From RAM1 sp041905405 (GTDB lineage Bacteria; Pseudomonadota; Gammaproteobacteria; Burkholderiales; Burkholderiaceae_C), in assembly GCA_041905405.1 (NCBI GenBank), contig JAYRLC010000001.1, positions 124,001 through 188,000 of the forward strand: DNA of 64,000 nucleotides. Reading direction: 5' to 3'. The stretch's first letter is position 1; each line of letters begins with the position of its first letter. Below, in pieces: positions 25,671 through 33,563 of the stretch. Made by a program: the position numbers and the translations under genes. The notes beneath the pieces were generated by a model. That model did not search any database and was not told the origin of the DNA. It saw only the letters and a list, made by a program, of their open reading frames with translations.

Positions 25671-25686
25671 GCCAGAGGCTGAACCT

Positions 25687-25721
25687 GCCGCGTCGGCCCG
25701 CAGGGGCCGCGCGGCTTTTTT
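25687..25721 (+). terminator. Terminator/attenuator between tctC and tctB
   Basis: A GC-rich stem: GCCGCG (25687-25692) with CGCGGC (25710-25715), and inner GGCCC with GGGCC, followed by six T. Because tctB follows at once on the same strand, partial termination probably sets the binding protein to permease ratio. Confidence 0.85.
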
Positions 25722-25757
25722 CATTGGACCATTGCCCCGGCAAAGCAAGTCAAAACC

Positions 25758-26270
25758 ATGACACAACAAGCCCTGAACCCGTGGCCGCAGACGCTGGTAG
25801 GCGCCGGCGTGCTGCTGATCGGCCTGGCCCTGGCGGCCGGTGCGCTCGCCATTCCCGGTGACGCCGGCTACGGCGGCGTCGGCCCCAACTTCCTGCCCTG
25901 GGTGGTGGCGGTGGTGCTGACCGTGTGCGGCGCCTGGATCCTTTGGGAGGCGCGCACCGGTGGCTTTCGCCAGATGGACGAGTCCGCGGGTGACCAGGCT
26001 TACTGGCCTGCGTTCATCTGGGTGTCGGCCGGCCTGCTGGCCAACGCGGCGCTGATCACCGCCATCGGCTTCATTCTGAGCTGCACGCTGTGCTACCTGC
26101 TGGCGGTGCAGGGGCTGCGCCGCGCGGCGGGGCAGGCCGGGGCCAACAGCCCGCGTGCATGGGCCACTGACGTGTTCACAGGCGCGGTCATCTCGGCGCC
26201 GGTGTACTGGATGTTCACGCAGTTCCTGGGTATCAATCTGCCCGGTCTCACATCAACGGGCTGGCTCTGA
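25758..26270 (+). CDS. tctB: Tripartite tricarboxylate transporter small permease TctB
   Basis: A 170-residue membrane protein with four predicted helices (about 15-33, 45-64, 85-115, 140-160). TctB subunits are poorly conserved; the call rests on size, helix pattern, the GGVGPNFLPWVV segment and its place between tctC and tctA. It starts 3 bases before tctA begins after its stop, so translation is probably coupled. Confidence 0.93.
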   Translation: MTQQALNPWPQTLVGAGVLLIGLALAAGALAIPGDAGYGGVGPNFLPWVVAVVLTVCGAWILWEARTGGFRQMDESAGDQAYWPAFIWVSAGLLANAALITAIGFILSCTLCYLLAVQGLRRAAGQAGANSPRAWATDVFTGAVISAPVYWMFTQFLGINLPGLTSTGWL

Positions 26271-26272
26271 CC

Positions 26273-27775
26273 ATGGACACCCTGAACGCATTGATGCAGG
26301 GCTTTGCCTCTGCCATTACCGTCGGCAACCTGCTGTGGTGTTTCGTGGGTTGTGCGCTTGGCACTGCCGTGGGTGTGTTGCCGGGCATTGGTCCGGCCGT
26401 TGCGGTGGCCATGCTGCTGCCTATCACCGCGAAGGTGGACGTCACCGCCTCCATGATCTTTTTTGCCGGCATCTACTACGGCGCAATGTACGGCGGCTCC
26501 ACCACCTCCATCCTGCTGAACACGCCTGGCGAGACGGCCACCATGGTCACTGCCATGGAGGGTAACAAGATGGCAAAGAGCGGTCGCGCCGGCGCGGCGC
26601 TGGCCACGGCGGCCATCGGCTCGTTTGTGGCGGGCACCATCGCCACGGTGATCGTGACGCTGTTTGCGCCCTGGGTGGCGGAGTTTGCCGTCAAGCTCGG
26701 ACCCCCGGAATACTTCATGCTGATGGTGCTGGCCTTTACCACCGTGAGCGCCGTGCTGGGCAAGAGCACGCTGCGCGGCATGACGGCGCTGTTCCTGGGG
26801 CTGGCGGTGGGCTGTATCGGACTGGACCAGATTTCGGGCCAGCCGCGCTACACCATGGGCAAGGCAGAGCTCATGGATGGCATCGAGATCGTGCTGGTGG
26901 CCGTGGGCCTGTTTGCCGTGGCCGAGGTCATGTATGCCGCGCTGTTCGAAGGCCGCACGGCAGAAACCCAGAACAGGATGAGCAAGGTCCACATGACCGG
27001 GCGCGACTGGAAGCGGTCCATCCCCGCCTGGCTGCGCGGCACGGCCATCGGCACGCCGTTCGGCTGTATTCCGGCCGGCGGCACCGAGATCCCCACGTTC
27101 CTGAGCTACGCGACGGAAAAGAAACTGGCCAAGCCCGAGGACCGCGAGGAATTCGGCAAGGAAGGCGCCATCGAAGGCGTGGCCGGCCCCGAGGCCGCCA
27201 ACAACGCCACGGTGACGGCGGCGCTCATTCCGCTGCTGACGCTGGGCATTCCCACGTCCAACACCACGGCCATTCTGCTGGGCGCGTTCCAGAACTACGG
27301 CATCCAGCCGGGGCCGCAGCTGTTCACCACGTCGGCGGCGCTGGTGTGGGCGCTGATCGCGTCGCTGTACATCGGCAACCTGATGCTGCTGGTGCTGAAC
27401 CTGCCCATGGTGGGCCTGTGGGTCAAGCTGCTGAAGATCCCCAAGCCGCAGTTGTACGCGGGCATCCTGATCTTTGCGACGGTGGGTGCCTACGGCATGC
27501 GCCAGAGCGCGTTCGATTTGTTCCTGCTGTACGCCATCGGCGTGCTGGGCGTGTTGATGCGCCGCTTCGACTTCCCCACGGCGCCGGTGGTGGTGGGCAT
27601 GATCCTGGGCCCGCTGGCCGAAGCGCAGATGCGCAATGCCGTTTCGATCGGCGAAGGCAGCTTTGCCGTGTTTGTGCAGCGGCCCATGTCGCTGACGCTG
27701 ATCGTGATCGTGCTGGCCGTGCTGATCCTGCCGCGCGTGATGAAGCGGCGTGCCGCGAAACTCGCGGCCGGCTGA
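26273..27775 (+). CDS. tctA: Tripartite tricarboxylate transporter large permease TctA
   Basis: A 500-residue membrane protein of about twelve helices, the main translocation subunit. Conserved segments are GVLPGIGPAVAVAMLLPIT, YYGAMYGGSTTSILLNTPGE and IPAGGTEIPTFLSY. With TctB and TctC it imports carboxylates using an ion gradient. It begins two bases after tctB stops. A hairpin without T-run (27786-27804) and then a repeat element follow the stop. Confidence 0.96.
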   Translation: MDTLNALMQGFASAITVGNLLWCFVGCALGTAVGVLPGIGPAVAVAMLLPITAKVDVTASMIFFAGIYYGAMYGGSTTSILLNTPGETATMVTAMEGNKMAKSGRAGAALATAAIGSFVAGTIATVIVTLFAPWVAEFAVKLGPPEYFMLMVLAFTTVSAVLGKSTLRGMTALFLGLAVGCIGLDQISGQPRYTMGKAELMDGIEIVLVAVGLFAVAEVMYAALFEGRTAETQNRMSKVHMTGRDWKRSIPAWLRGTAIGTPFGCIPAGGTEIPTFLSYATEKKLAKPEDREEFGKEGAIEGVAGPEAANNATVTAALIPLLTLGIPTSNTTAILLGAFQNYGIQPGPQLFTTSAALVWALIASLYIGNLMLLVLNLPMVGLWVKLLKIPKPQLYAGILIFATVGAYGMRQSAFDLFLLYAIGVLGVLMRRFDFPTAPVVVGMILGPLAEAQMRNAVSIGEGSFAVFVQRPMSLTLIVIVLAVLILPRVMKRRAAKLAAG

Positions 27776-27785
27776 TCTTCTTTTG

Positions 27786-27804
27786 CCGCTCCCTTTGGGA
27801 GCGG
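27786..27804 (+). terminator. Hairpin after tctA, weak terminator candidate
   Basis: CCGCTCCC-TTT-GGGAGCGG, a perfect 8-bp stem 10 bases after the tctA stop. No T-run follows, so it would need Rho or may only protect the 3' end. Confidence 0.4.
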
Positions 27805-27812
27805 TGCATCAG

Positions 27813-28235
27813 GCTCCCTCTCCCTCTGGGAGAGGGCAGGGGTGAGGGCCTACAGCGTATCGTTTGCTGCACCCTTCACTCGAAGCCTGGGTGGCCAGCG
27901 CGCCGGCCGTCCACACCCGTTCTCCGCTCCGAGCTCGCGCAGATGTTCTTGTAGCGTTCAACCGGCTCCTCGCTCCCCCCATCGCATCACGCGCGACTTG
28001 TGTACGCAGCGCGAATCCTGCGCTACGCCCGGGTGTGGCCAGCCGCCACGCCACAAGTATCGGGGCTCGGCCACGGTGGCCATCACATGTCATTGCGCAG
28101 CGCCAAGGCTCTCTTCAACTCCATCTCGTCGGCATGGACGCCCGGCGCGCTCGCCACCCAAGGTGCGAGTGAAGGGTGCAACGAATGACACGCCGCATGC
28201 CCTCACCCCAACCCTCTCCCAGAGGGAGAGGGAGC
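27813..28235. repeat. MITE-like or BIME-like element with about 100-bp inverted arms
   Basis: The gap between tctA and the sigma-54 regulator holds two arms, 27813-27913 and 28135-28235. They are inverted copies, identical over the outer 24 bases and about 86 percent identical over 101 bases (14 differences by my count). Each outer end also folds on itself: CCCTCTCCC-TCT-GGGAGAGGG. The middle 220 bases hold no gene. No transposase and no clear target duplication are seen. It fits a non-autonomous mobile element or paired palindromic repeats, and marks the edge of the PHB/ABC locus. Confidence 0.8.
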
Positions 28236-28276
28236 AAGAAGGGCGGATCGTGCAACGCCCGCGTTAACATCCCCGC

Positions 28277-29734
28277 ATGGAGCAAGACAATACCCTGCCG
28301 CGTGATGCCCAGAGCATTCTGGAACTCGCGGCGCGGTCGATGTTCCAGCTGTTTTCCAGCGTCAGCCAGGGCATGTTCCTGGTCAACCGGGCCGGGCGCA
28401 TTGTCTGGATCAACGACGGCTACAAGCGCTTCCTGCCCGACCTGGGCTTCTCGTCGGTGGACCAGTTCGTGGGCCACATGGTCGAGGACGTGGTGCCCAA
28501 CACGCAGATGCGCCGCGTGCTGGAGACCGGCCAGGCCATCCTGATCGACCTGCTGACCAACAAGGCCGGCACCTTCGTCGTCAGCCGCATTCCGCTGCGC
28601 GACGATGCCAGCGGCGAGCTGATCGGGGCGATCGGCATCGTGCTGTTCGACCACCCCGAAACCACGCTTCAGCCGCTGATCAGCAAGTTTGCGCTGCTGC
28701 AGCGCGACCTGGACGACGCGCGGCGCGAGCTGGCCACGCAGCGGCGCACCAAATACACGTTTGCGAGCTTTGTGGGGGCCAGCCCCGCCGCGGTGGAGGT
28801 CAAGCGCCAGGCTCGCCGCGCCGCGCAGTCGTCCAGCCCCGTGCTGCTGCTGGGCGAGACGGGCACTGGCAAGGAGCTGCTGGCGCACGCCATCCACGCC
28901 GCGTCGGCGCGTGCGCGGGGGCCACTGGTCAGCGTGAACATCGCGGCCGTGCCCGACACGCTGCTGGAAGCAGAGTTCTTCGGCACGGCGCCCGGCGCCT
29001 TTACCGGCGCCGACCGCAAGGGACGCGACGGCAAGTTCAAGCTGGCCGACGGCGGCACGCTGTTTCTGGACGAAATCGGCGACATGCCGCAGGCGCTACA
29101 GGCCAAGCTGTTGCGCGCGCTGCAGGAGGGCGAGATCGAGCCCCTGGGCTCCAACAAGCTCGTGCCGTTCGATGCGCGCGTGATCGCTGCCACCTCGCGC
29201 GACCTCGGCGCACTGGTGCGCGAGGGCAAGTTCCGCGAGGACCTGTTCTACCGCCTGAACGTGCTGCCCGTGCGCGTGCCGCCACTTCGGGAGCGGCGCA
29301 GCGACATCGCCGCGCTGGTCGAGGTGCTGGGCGAGGACATGTCGCACCGCAGTGGCTCCGCGCCGCCCGAGCTCAGCCCCGAGGCTCTGGCTTTGCTGCA
29401 GGCCCAGGTCTGGCGCGGCAACATCCGCGAACTGCGCAATGTGCTCGAGCAGGCTGCGTTACGCAGCGATTCGCAGCACATCGAAACTGCGGTGCTTGAA
29501 GAAGTGCTGCGCGAGGCTGGTGTGAAGCAGATCGCGCCGGCGGCACTGAGTGCTGGGGTGAACGAGGTGGCCGCGGACGCCGCACTGCGCCCGCTGGCGG
29601 AACAAGTCGCCGAAGTCGAGCGCCGGGCTATTGACGCCGCCCTGGCCGCCACCGGCGGCAACAAAGTGGCGGCCGCCAAACTGTTGGGGATTTCGCGGGC
29701 CAAACTCTACGAGCGGCTGGAGAGTATTGTCTGA
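28277..29734 (+). CDS. Sigma-54-dependent transcriptional activator (PAS, AAA+, Fis)
   Basis: A 485-residue enhancer-binding protein. A PAS-like sensor (about 20-125, SQGMFLVNRAGRIVWINDGYK) takes the place of a receiver domain, so it answers a small ligand or cell state, not a kinase. The AAA+ core has Walker A GETGTGKE (193-200), the sigma-54-contacting GAFTGA loop (240-245) and Walker B TLFLDEIG (261-268). The C-terminal Fis-type helix-turn-helix is at about 445-480 (NKVAAAKLLGISRAKLYERL). Three palindromes overlapping and following its stop codon, then a -24/-12 promoter, point to the downstream transporter operon as its target. The inducer is unknown. Confidence 0.94.
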   Translation: MEQDNTLPRDAQSILELAARSMFQLFSSVSQGMFLVNRAGRIVWINDGYKRFLPDLGFSSVDQFVGHMVEDVVPNTQMRRVLETGQAILIDLLTNKAGTFVVSRIPLRDDASGELIGAIGIVLFDHPETTLQPLISKFALLQRDLDDARRELATQRRTKYTFASFVGASPAAVEVKRQARRAAQSSSPVLLLGETGTGKELLAHAIHAASARARGPLVSVNIAAVPDTLLEAEFFGTAPGAFTGADRKGRDGKFKLADGGTLFLDEIGDMPQALQAKLLRALQEGEIEPLGSNKLVPFDARVIAATSRDLGALVREGKFREDLFYRLNVLPVRVPPLRERRSDIAALVEVLGEDMSHRSGSAPPELSPEALALLQAQVWRGNIRELRNVLEQAALRSDSQHIETAVLEEVLREAGVKQIAPAALSAGVNEVAADAALRPLAEQVAEVERRAIDAALAATGGNKVAAAKLLGISRAKLYERLESIV

Positions 29735-29787
29735 ATTTTAGACAATGTCTGAACTTCAGACAGAATAGAGTGTCTGAATTTCAGACA
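29728..29787. promoter_or_regulatory. Three palindromic enhancer sites for the sigma-54 activator
   Basis: Three copies of TGTCTGAA-N-TTCAGACA: 29728-29744 (one mismatch; contains the TGA stop of the regulator), 29746-29762 (perfect) and 29771-29787 (perfect). Centre spacings are 18 and 25 bases. They lie 50 to 110 bases upstream of the -24/-12 promoter, as expected for the upstream activating sequences of a Fis-type dimer. Confidence 0.9.
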
Positions 29788-29837
29788 AATTGATTCGTCC
29801 GCGATATAAATTCTTTACCAATCAATCACTTACAGCC

Positions 29838-29853
29838 TGGCACATCCTGTGCA
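29838..29853 (+). promoter_or_regulatory. Sigma-54 (-24/-12) promoter
   Basis: TGGCACATCCTGTGCA matches the TGGCAC-N5-TTGCA pattern with one change in the -12 part; GG and GC are in the required spacing. It lies 48 bases before the first binding-protein gene and downstream of the three palindromes. Confidence 0.9.
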
Positions 29854-29900
29854 ATAGTGGTGCGAACGTTTTGCCTTTCACTACAAACAGGAGACCTCTC

Positions 29901-31097
29901 ATGCATCGTCGCACTTGGGTTGCCATGGCCGCACTGGCTGCCACCGCGTTCGCAGCTCCCTTCGCCCAGGCTCAGGGCAAGGACATCAAGATTGCCATCA
30001 TCGCCAGCAAGACGGGGCCGCTGGAGGCCTACGCCAAGCAGACCATTGTCGGCTTCAACATGGGGCTGAGCTACGCCACCGGCGGCTCCATGACCGTCAA
30101 CGGCAAGAAGCTCGTGGTCATCGAAAAGGACGATCAGGGCAAGCCCGACGTGGGCAAGGCAGCCCTGGCTGCCGCCTATGCCGACGACAAGGTCGACATC
30201 GCCGTCGGCCCGACCGCATCGCCCGTCGCACTGGCCATGCTCCCGGTGGCCGAGGAATACAAGAAGGTCCTGCTGGTCGAGCCCGCCGTGGCCGACAGCA
30301 TCACCGGCGACAAGTGGAACAAATACATCTTCCGCACCGGCCGCAACTCGTCGCAGGACGCCGCCGCCAACGCCGCCGCGCTGGACCAGCCGGGCAACGT
30401 CGTGGCCGTGCTGGCCAATGACAACGCATTCGGCCGCGACGGCGTGAAGGCCGCCAAGGAATTCACCAAGAAGGCCAAGATCGTTCACGAGGAATACCTG
30501 CCCGTGGGCACGACCGACTTCACCGCCGGCCTGCAGCGCATCATCGACAAGCTCAAGGACCAGCCGGGCAACAAGTACCTGTCGGTGGGCTGGTCGGGCA
30601 GCCCGACGCCGTTCCCCAAGATCGCCGACCTGGACCTGGAAAAGCGCTACGGCATCAAGCTCGCTACCGGCGGCAACATCCTGCCGGCCATGGTCGCGTA
30701 CAAGAACTTCCCCGGCATGGAAGGCGCGCTGTACTACTACTTCGGCATCCCCAAGAACCCGGTGAACGACGCCATGGTGTCGGCCCACTACAAGGAGTTC
30801 AAGCAGCCGCCGGACTTCTTCACGGCGGGCGGCTTCTCGGCGGCCATGGCCATCGTCACGGCGCTGAAAAAGACCAATGGCGATACCAACACTGACAAGC
30901 TCATTACCACGATGGAAGGTATGAGCTTTGACACGCCCAAGGGCAAGATGACCTTCCGCAAGGAAGATCACCAGGCCATGCAGAGCATGTTCCATTTCCG
31001 CATCAAGGCTGACCCGGCATTCGCCTGGGGCGTGCCCGAGCTGGTCCGCGAGATCAAGCCCGAGGAAATGAACATCCCGATCCGCAACAAACGCTGA
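29901..31097 (+). CDS. ABC transporter substrate-binding protein (HAAT/Liv type), first copy
   Basis: A 398-residue periplasmic binding protein of the branched-chain amino acid/amide (HAAT) type. Signal peptide about 1-25 (ATAFAAPFAQAQ); the mature part opens KDIKIAIIASKTGPLEAYAK. Typical folds follow, with KLVVIEKDDQGKPDVG and a YDVA-like effector-binding core. ATG 29901 follows AGGAGA. It is the first gene after the sigma-54 promoter, so it is the most directly controlled. Ligand unknown: the family binds amino acids, amides, urea and aromatic or short hydroxy acids. Next to a PHB depolymerase, 3-hydroxybutyrate or its oligomers are plausible, but this is inference. Confidence 0.92.
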   Translation: MHRRTWVAMAALAATAFAAPFAQAQGKDIKIAIIASKTGPLEAYAKQTIVGFNMGLSYATGGSMTVNGKKLVVIEKDDQGKPDVGKAALAAAYADDKVDIAVGPTASPVALAMLPVAEEYKKVLLVEPAVADSITGDKWNKYIFRTGRNSSQDAAANAAALDQPGNVVAVLANDNAFGRDGVKAAKEFTKKAKIVHEEYLPVGTTDFTAGLQRIIDKLKDQPGNKYLSVGWSGSPTPFPKIADLDLEKRYGIKLATGGNILPAMVAYKNFPGMEGALYYYFGIPKNPVNDAMVSAHYKEFKQPPDFFTAGGFSAAMAIVTALKKTNGDTNTDKLITTMEGMSFDTPKGKMTFRKEDHQAMQSMFHFRIKADPAFAWGVPELVREIKPEEMNIPIRNKR

Positions 31098-31111
31098 CCG
31101 GTTGGGGGCAG

Positions 31112-31202
31112 CCCCGGCGCGACCGGCGCCGGGGTGTGCTCCGCGGGGCGGCCGCCCCTTTTTTTGTGCCCGTTCTATGAGGAACCCCCGGATACACGGG
31201 GG
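31112..31202 (+). terminator. Tandem hairpins with T-run after the first binding-protein gene
   Basis: CCCCGGCGC-GACCG-GCGCCGGGG (31112-31134) is followed by GGGGCGG-CCGCCCC (31145-31158) and seven T (31159-31165). A third hairpin, CCCCCG-GATACA-CGGGGG, lies at 31185-31202. The first two form a strong terminator that should cap most transcripts after the binding protein. Downstream genes then need readthrough or another promoter. Confidence 0.8.
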
Positions 31203-31243
31203 CAGGTGATGTTTTTTTCAAAAACTCTCCAGGAGACAAACTC

Positions 31244-32764
31244 ATGACGTTCAAATTGGTTCGTACGCTGGCGGCCATGGCCACTGCTTGTGCCGCGCTT
31301 TCTTCCGGGGCGGCCTTTGCCGCCATCAACCTGCCCGCCTACAACGTGGACACCAGCCAGACCACGGTGTCGGGCCTGTCCTCGGGCGGTTTCATGGCCA
31401 ACCAGCTGGGCATTGCCTACTCGTCGCTGTTCAAGGGCGTGGGCGTGTTCGCGGCCGGCCCTTACATGTGCGCGGGGCTGAACAACTACACGGCCTGCAT
31501 GTACAACGCCAGCATAAGCAGCACGCAGCTGACCAACATGCAAAACAGCATGAACAGCTACAGCTCAAGCGGCGCGATCGACAACAAGTCCAACATCGCG
31601 AACCAGAAGGTGTACCTGTTCGTGGGCACCAGCGACACCACCGTGGGCCAGAATCCGGTGACGGCGCTGAAGACGCAGTACACCAACAACGGTGTGACGG
31701 CCGCCAACCTGGAGCATGTGGTGCGCTCGGGCGCGTCGCACACGTTCCCGACCGACTTTGATTCCACGGGCAACAACGGCTGCGGCAGCGCCGCGTCGCC
31801 CTACATCAGCAACTGCAGCTACGACGGCGCCAAGGCCGTGCTGCAGAAGTTCTACGGCACGCTGAATGCGCGCAACAACGCGCCAGCCGCGGGCAACTAC
31901 ATCGAGTTCAACCAGACGCAGTTCACCACCAACCCCGGCATGGCCGCGACCGGCTGGGCCTATGTGCCGGCCAACTGCGCCAGCGGCAGCCAGTGCAAGG
32001 TGCACGTGGCGCTGCACGGCTGCCAGCAGAGCACCGACAAGATCGGTGACAAGTTCGTGAAGAACACGGGCTACAGCCGCTGGGCCGACACCAACAGCAT
32101 CATCGTGCTGTTCCCGCAGACCAAGACCGACAACACCAGCCGCAGCACGTCGGCCAGCGGCTCGCTGGCCAACCCCAATGCCTGCTGGGACTGGATCGGC
32201 TGGTACGGCACCAACTTTGCGCAGAAGGCCGGCACGCAGATGGCCGCGATCAAGGCCATGGTGGACCGCGTGTCCTCGGGCAGCGGCTCGGGTGGTGGTG
32301 GCGGCACCACGACGCTGGCGGCGCCCACGGGCGTGGTCACGTCCAACGCCACCACGACCACGATGAAGATCACCTGGAACGCCGTGTCCGGCGCCGCCAG
32401 CTACAACGTGTACCGCAACGCCAACAAGACCAACGCGCTTCCCGTCACGGCCACGAACTTCACCGACACAGGCCTGGCCGCTGCCACGCAGTACAGCTGG
32501 ACGGTGCGCGCCGCCGACGCCAACGGGGTGGAGGGCGCCACATCGGCCGCCGCCACGGGCACCACAACGGGCACGGCGCCGCCGCCCGCGACCTGCTACA
32601 CGTCCAGCAACTACGCGCACACGACGGCCGGACGGGCGACACAATCGGGCGGGTATACCTACGCCAAGGGGTCCAACCAGAACATGGGCCTGTGGAACAC
32701 CTTCACCATCACCACGCTCAAGATGACAGGTGCCAATTACTACGTGATTGGCACCTGCCCCTGA
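31244..32764 (+). CDS. Extracellular short-chain-length PHB depolymerase, type-2 catalytic domain
   Basis: A 506-residue secreted enzyme that cleaves denatured poly(3-hydroxybutyrate) outside the cell. Signal peptide about 1-27. The catalytic domain (about 28-345) has the lipase box GLSSG near the N-terminus (Ser46), Asp132 in VGTSDTT, His167 in GASHTFP and the oxyanion His259 in LHGCQQ. This Ser-first order defines the type-2 arrangement. A Gly/Ser linker (346-356) leads to a fibronectin type III domain (about 357-446). The C-terminal domain (447-506, CYTSSNYAH...NYYVIGTCP) is probably substrate-binding. It sits between a binding-protein gene and the ABC ATPases, 28 bases before the latter. 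Its own start has AGGAGA eight bases upstream. Confidence 0.93.
   Translation: MTFKLVRTLAAMATACAALSSGAAFAAINLPAYNVDTSQTTVSGLSSGGFMANQLGIAYSSLFKGVGVFAAGPYMCAGLNNYTACMYNASISSTQLTNMQNSMNSYSSSGAIDNKSNIANQKVYLFVGTSDTTVGQNPVTALKTQYTNNGVTAANLEHVVRSGASHTFPTDFDSTGNNGCGSAASPYISNCSYDGAKAVLQKFYGTLNARNNAPAAGNYIEFNQTQFTTNPGMAATGWAYVPANCASGSQCKVHVALHGCQQSTDKIGDKFVKNTGYSRWADTNSIIVLFPQTKTDNTSRSTSASGSLANPNACWDWIGWYGTNFAQKAGTQMAAIKAMVDRVSSGSGSGGGGGTTTLAAPTGVVTSNATTTTMKITWNAVSGAASYNVYRNANKTNALPVTATNFTDTGLAAATQYSWTVRAADANGVEGATSAAATGTTTGTAPPPATCYTSSNYAHTTAGRATQSGGYTYAKGSNQNMGLWNTFTITTLKMTGANYYVIGTCP
32727..32757 (+). other. Perfect 11-bp hairpin at the 3' end of the depolymerase gene
   Basis: CAGGTGCCAAT (32727-32737) and ATTGGCACCTG (32747-32757) pair perfectly around nine bases. 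It covers the last codons, just before the stop and the next gene's ribosome-binding site. No T-run follows. It could stop 3' exonucleases after partial processing or modulate translation of the ATPase gene. Confidence 0.5.
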
Positions 32765-32792
32765 CGCGACCACCGAGCATGCAAAGGAGATC

Positions 32793-33563
32793 ATGAGTCT
32801 GCTAGCCACCCGGGACTTGACCATCCGCTTCGGCGGCCACGTGGCGGTCAACAACGTGACCTGCGCTTTCGAGCCCGGGACACTGACCGCCATCGTCGGC
32901 CCCAACGGCGCGGGCAAGACCACGTACTTCAACCTGATCTCCGGCCAGCTCAAGGCCACGAGCGGCACCGTGTCGCTCAACGGCCGCGACCTGTCGGGCC
33001 TGACCCCGTCGGCGCGCACGCGCGCCGGCCTGGGCCGGGCCTTCCAGCTCACCAACCTGTTCCCCAACCTCACGGTGCTGGAGAACGTTCGCCTGGCCGT
33101 GCAGGCCACGCGCGAGGGCCGGCATCGCCGCGGCCTGAACCTGTGGAGCATCTGGAGCGACCACACGGCGCTGACGGACCGCGCGCTGGAAATCCTGGAC
33201 GCGGTGTCCATGACGGCAAAGCAGCAGCAGACCGTTGCCAGCCTGCCGCACGGCGACCAGCGCAAGCTCGAAGTGGCGCTGCTCATGGCGCTGGAATCCA
33301 GCGTGTTCATGTTCGACGAACCCACGGCCGGCATGAACGCGGCCGAGGCACCCGTGATCCTTAATCTCATCCGCAAGCTGAAGAACGACAAGACCAAGAC
33401 CATCCTGCTGGTGGAGCACAAGATGGACGTGGTGCGCGAGCTGGCCGACCGCATCATCGTGCTGCACAACGGCACGCTGGTGGCCGACGGCGACCCGGCG
33501 ACGGTGATCGCTTCGCCCGTCGTGCAAGAGGCCTACCTGGGCGTTGCCAAGGAGGCCGCATGA
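32793..33563 (+). CDS. livG: ABC transporter ATPase, LivG type
   Basis: A 256-residue nucleotide-binding subunit of an HAAT importer. Walker A GPNGAGKTT (36-44), the Q-loop region RAFQLTNLFPNLTV, and Walker B FMFDEPTAG are intact. The signature is SLPHGDQRKLEVA, where most LivG proteins have LSYGQQR, a variant worth noting but within the range of this family. ATG 32793 follows AAGGAG. It overlaps livF by ATGA. It forms a heterodimer with LivF to power transport. Confidence 0.94.
   Translation: MSLLATRDLTIRFGGHVAVNNVTCAFEPGTLTAIVGPNGAGKTTYFNLISGQLKATSGTVSLNGRDLSGLTPSARTRAGLGRAFQLTNLFPNLTVLENVRLAVQATREGRHRRGLNLWSIWSDHTALTDRALEILDAVSMTAKQQQTVASLPHGDQRKLEVALLMALESSVFMFDEPTAGMNAAEAPVILNLIRKLKNDKTKTILLVEHKMDVVRELADRIIVLHNGTLVADGDPATVIASPVVQEAYLGVAKEAA

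Noticed and set aside
27813..28235. Complete insertion sequence
   Set aside because: No transposase frame and no clear target duplication; called a non-autonomous repeat instead.
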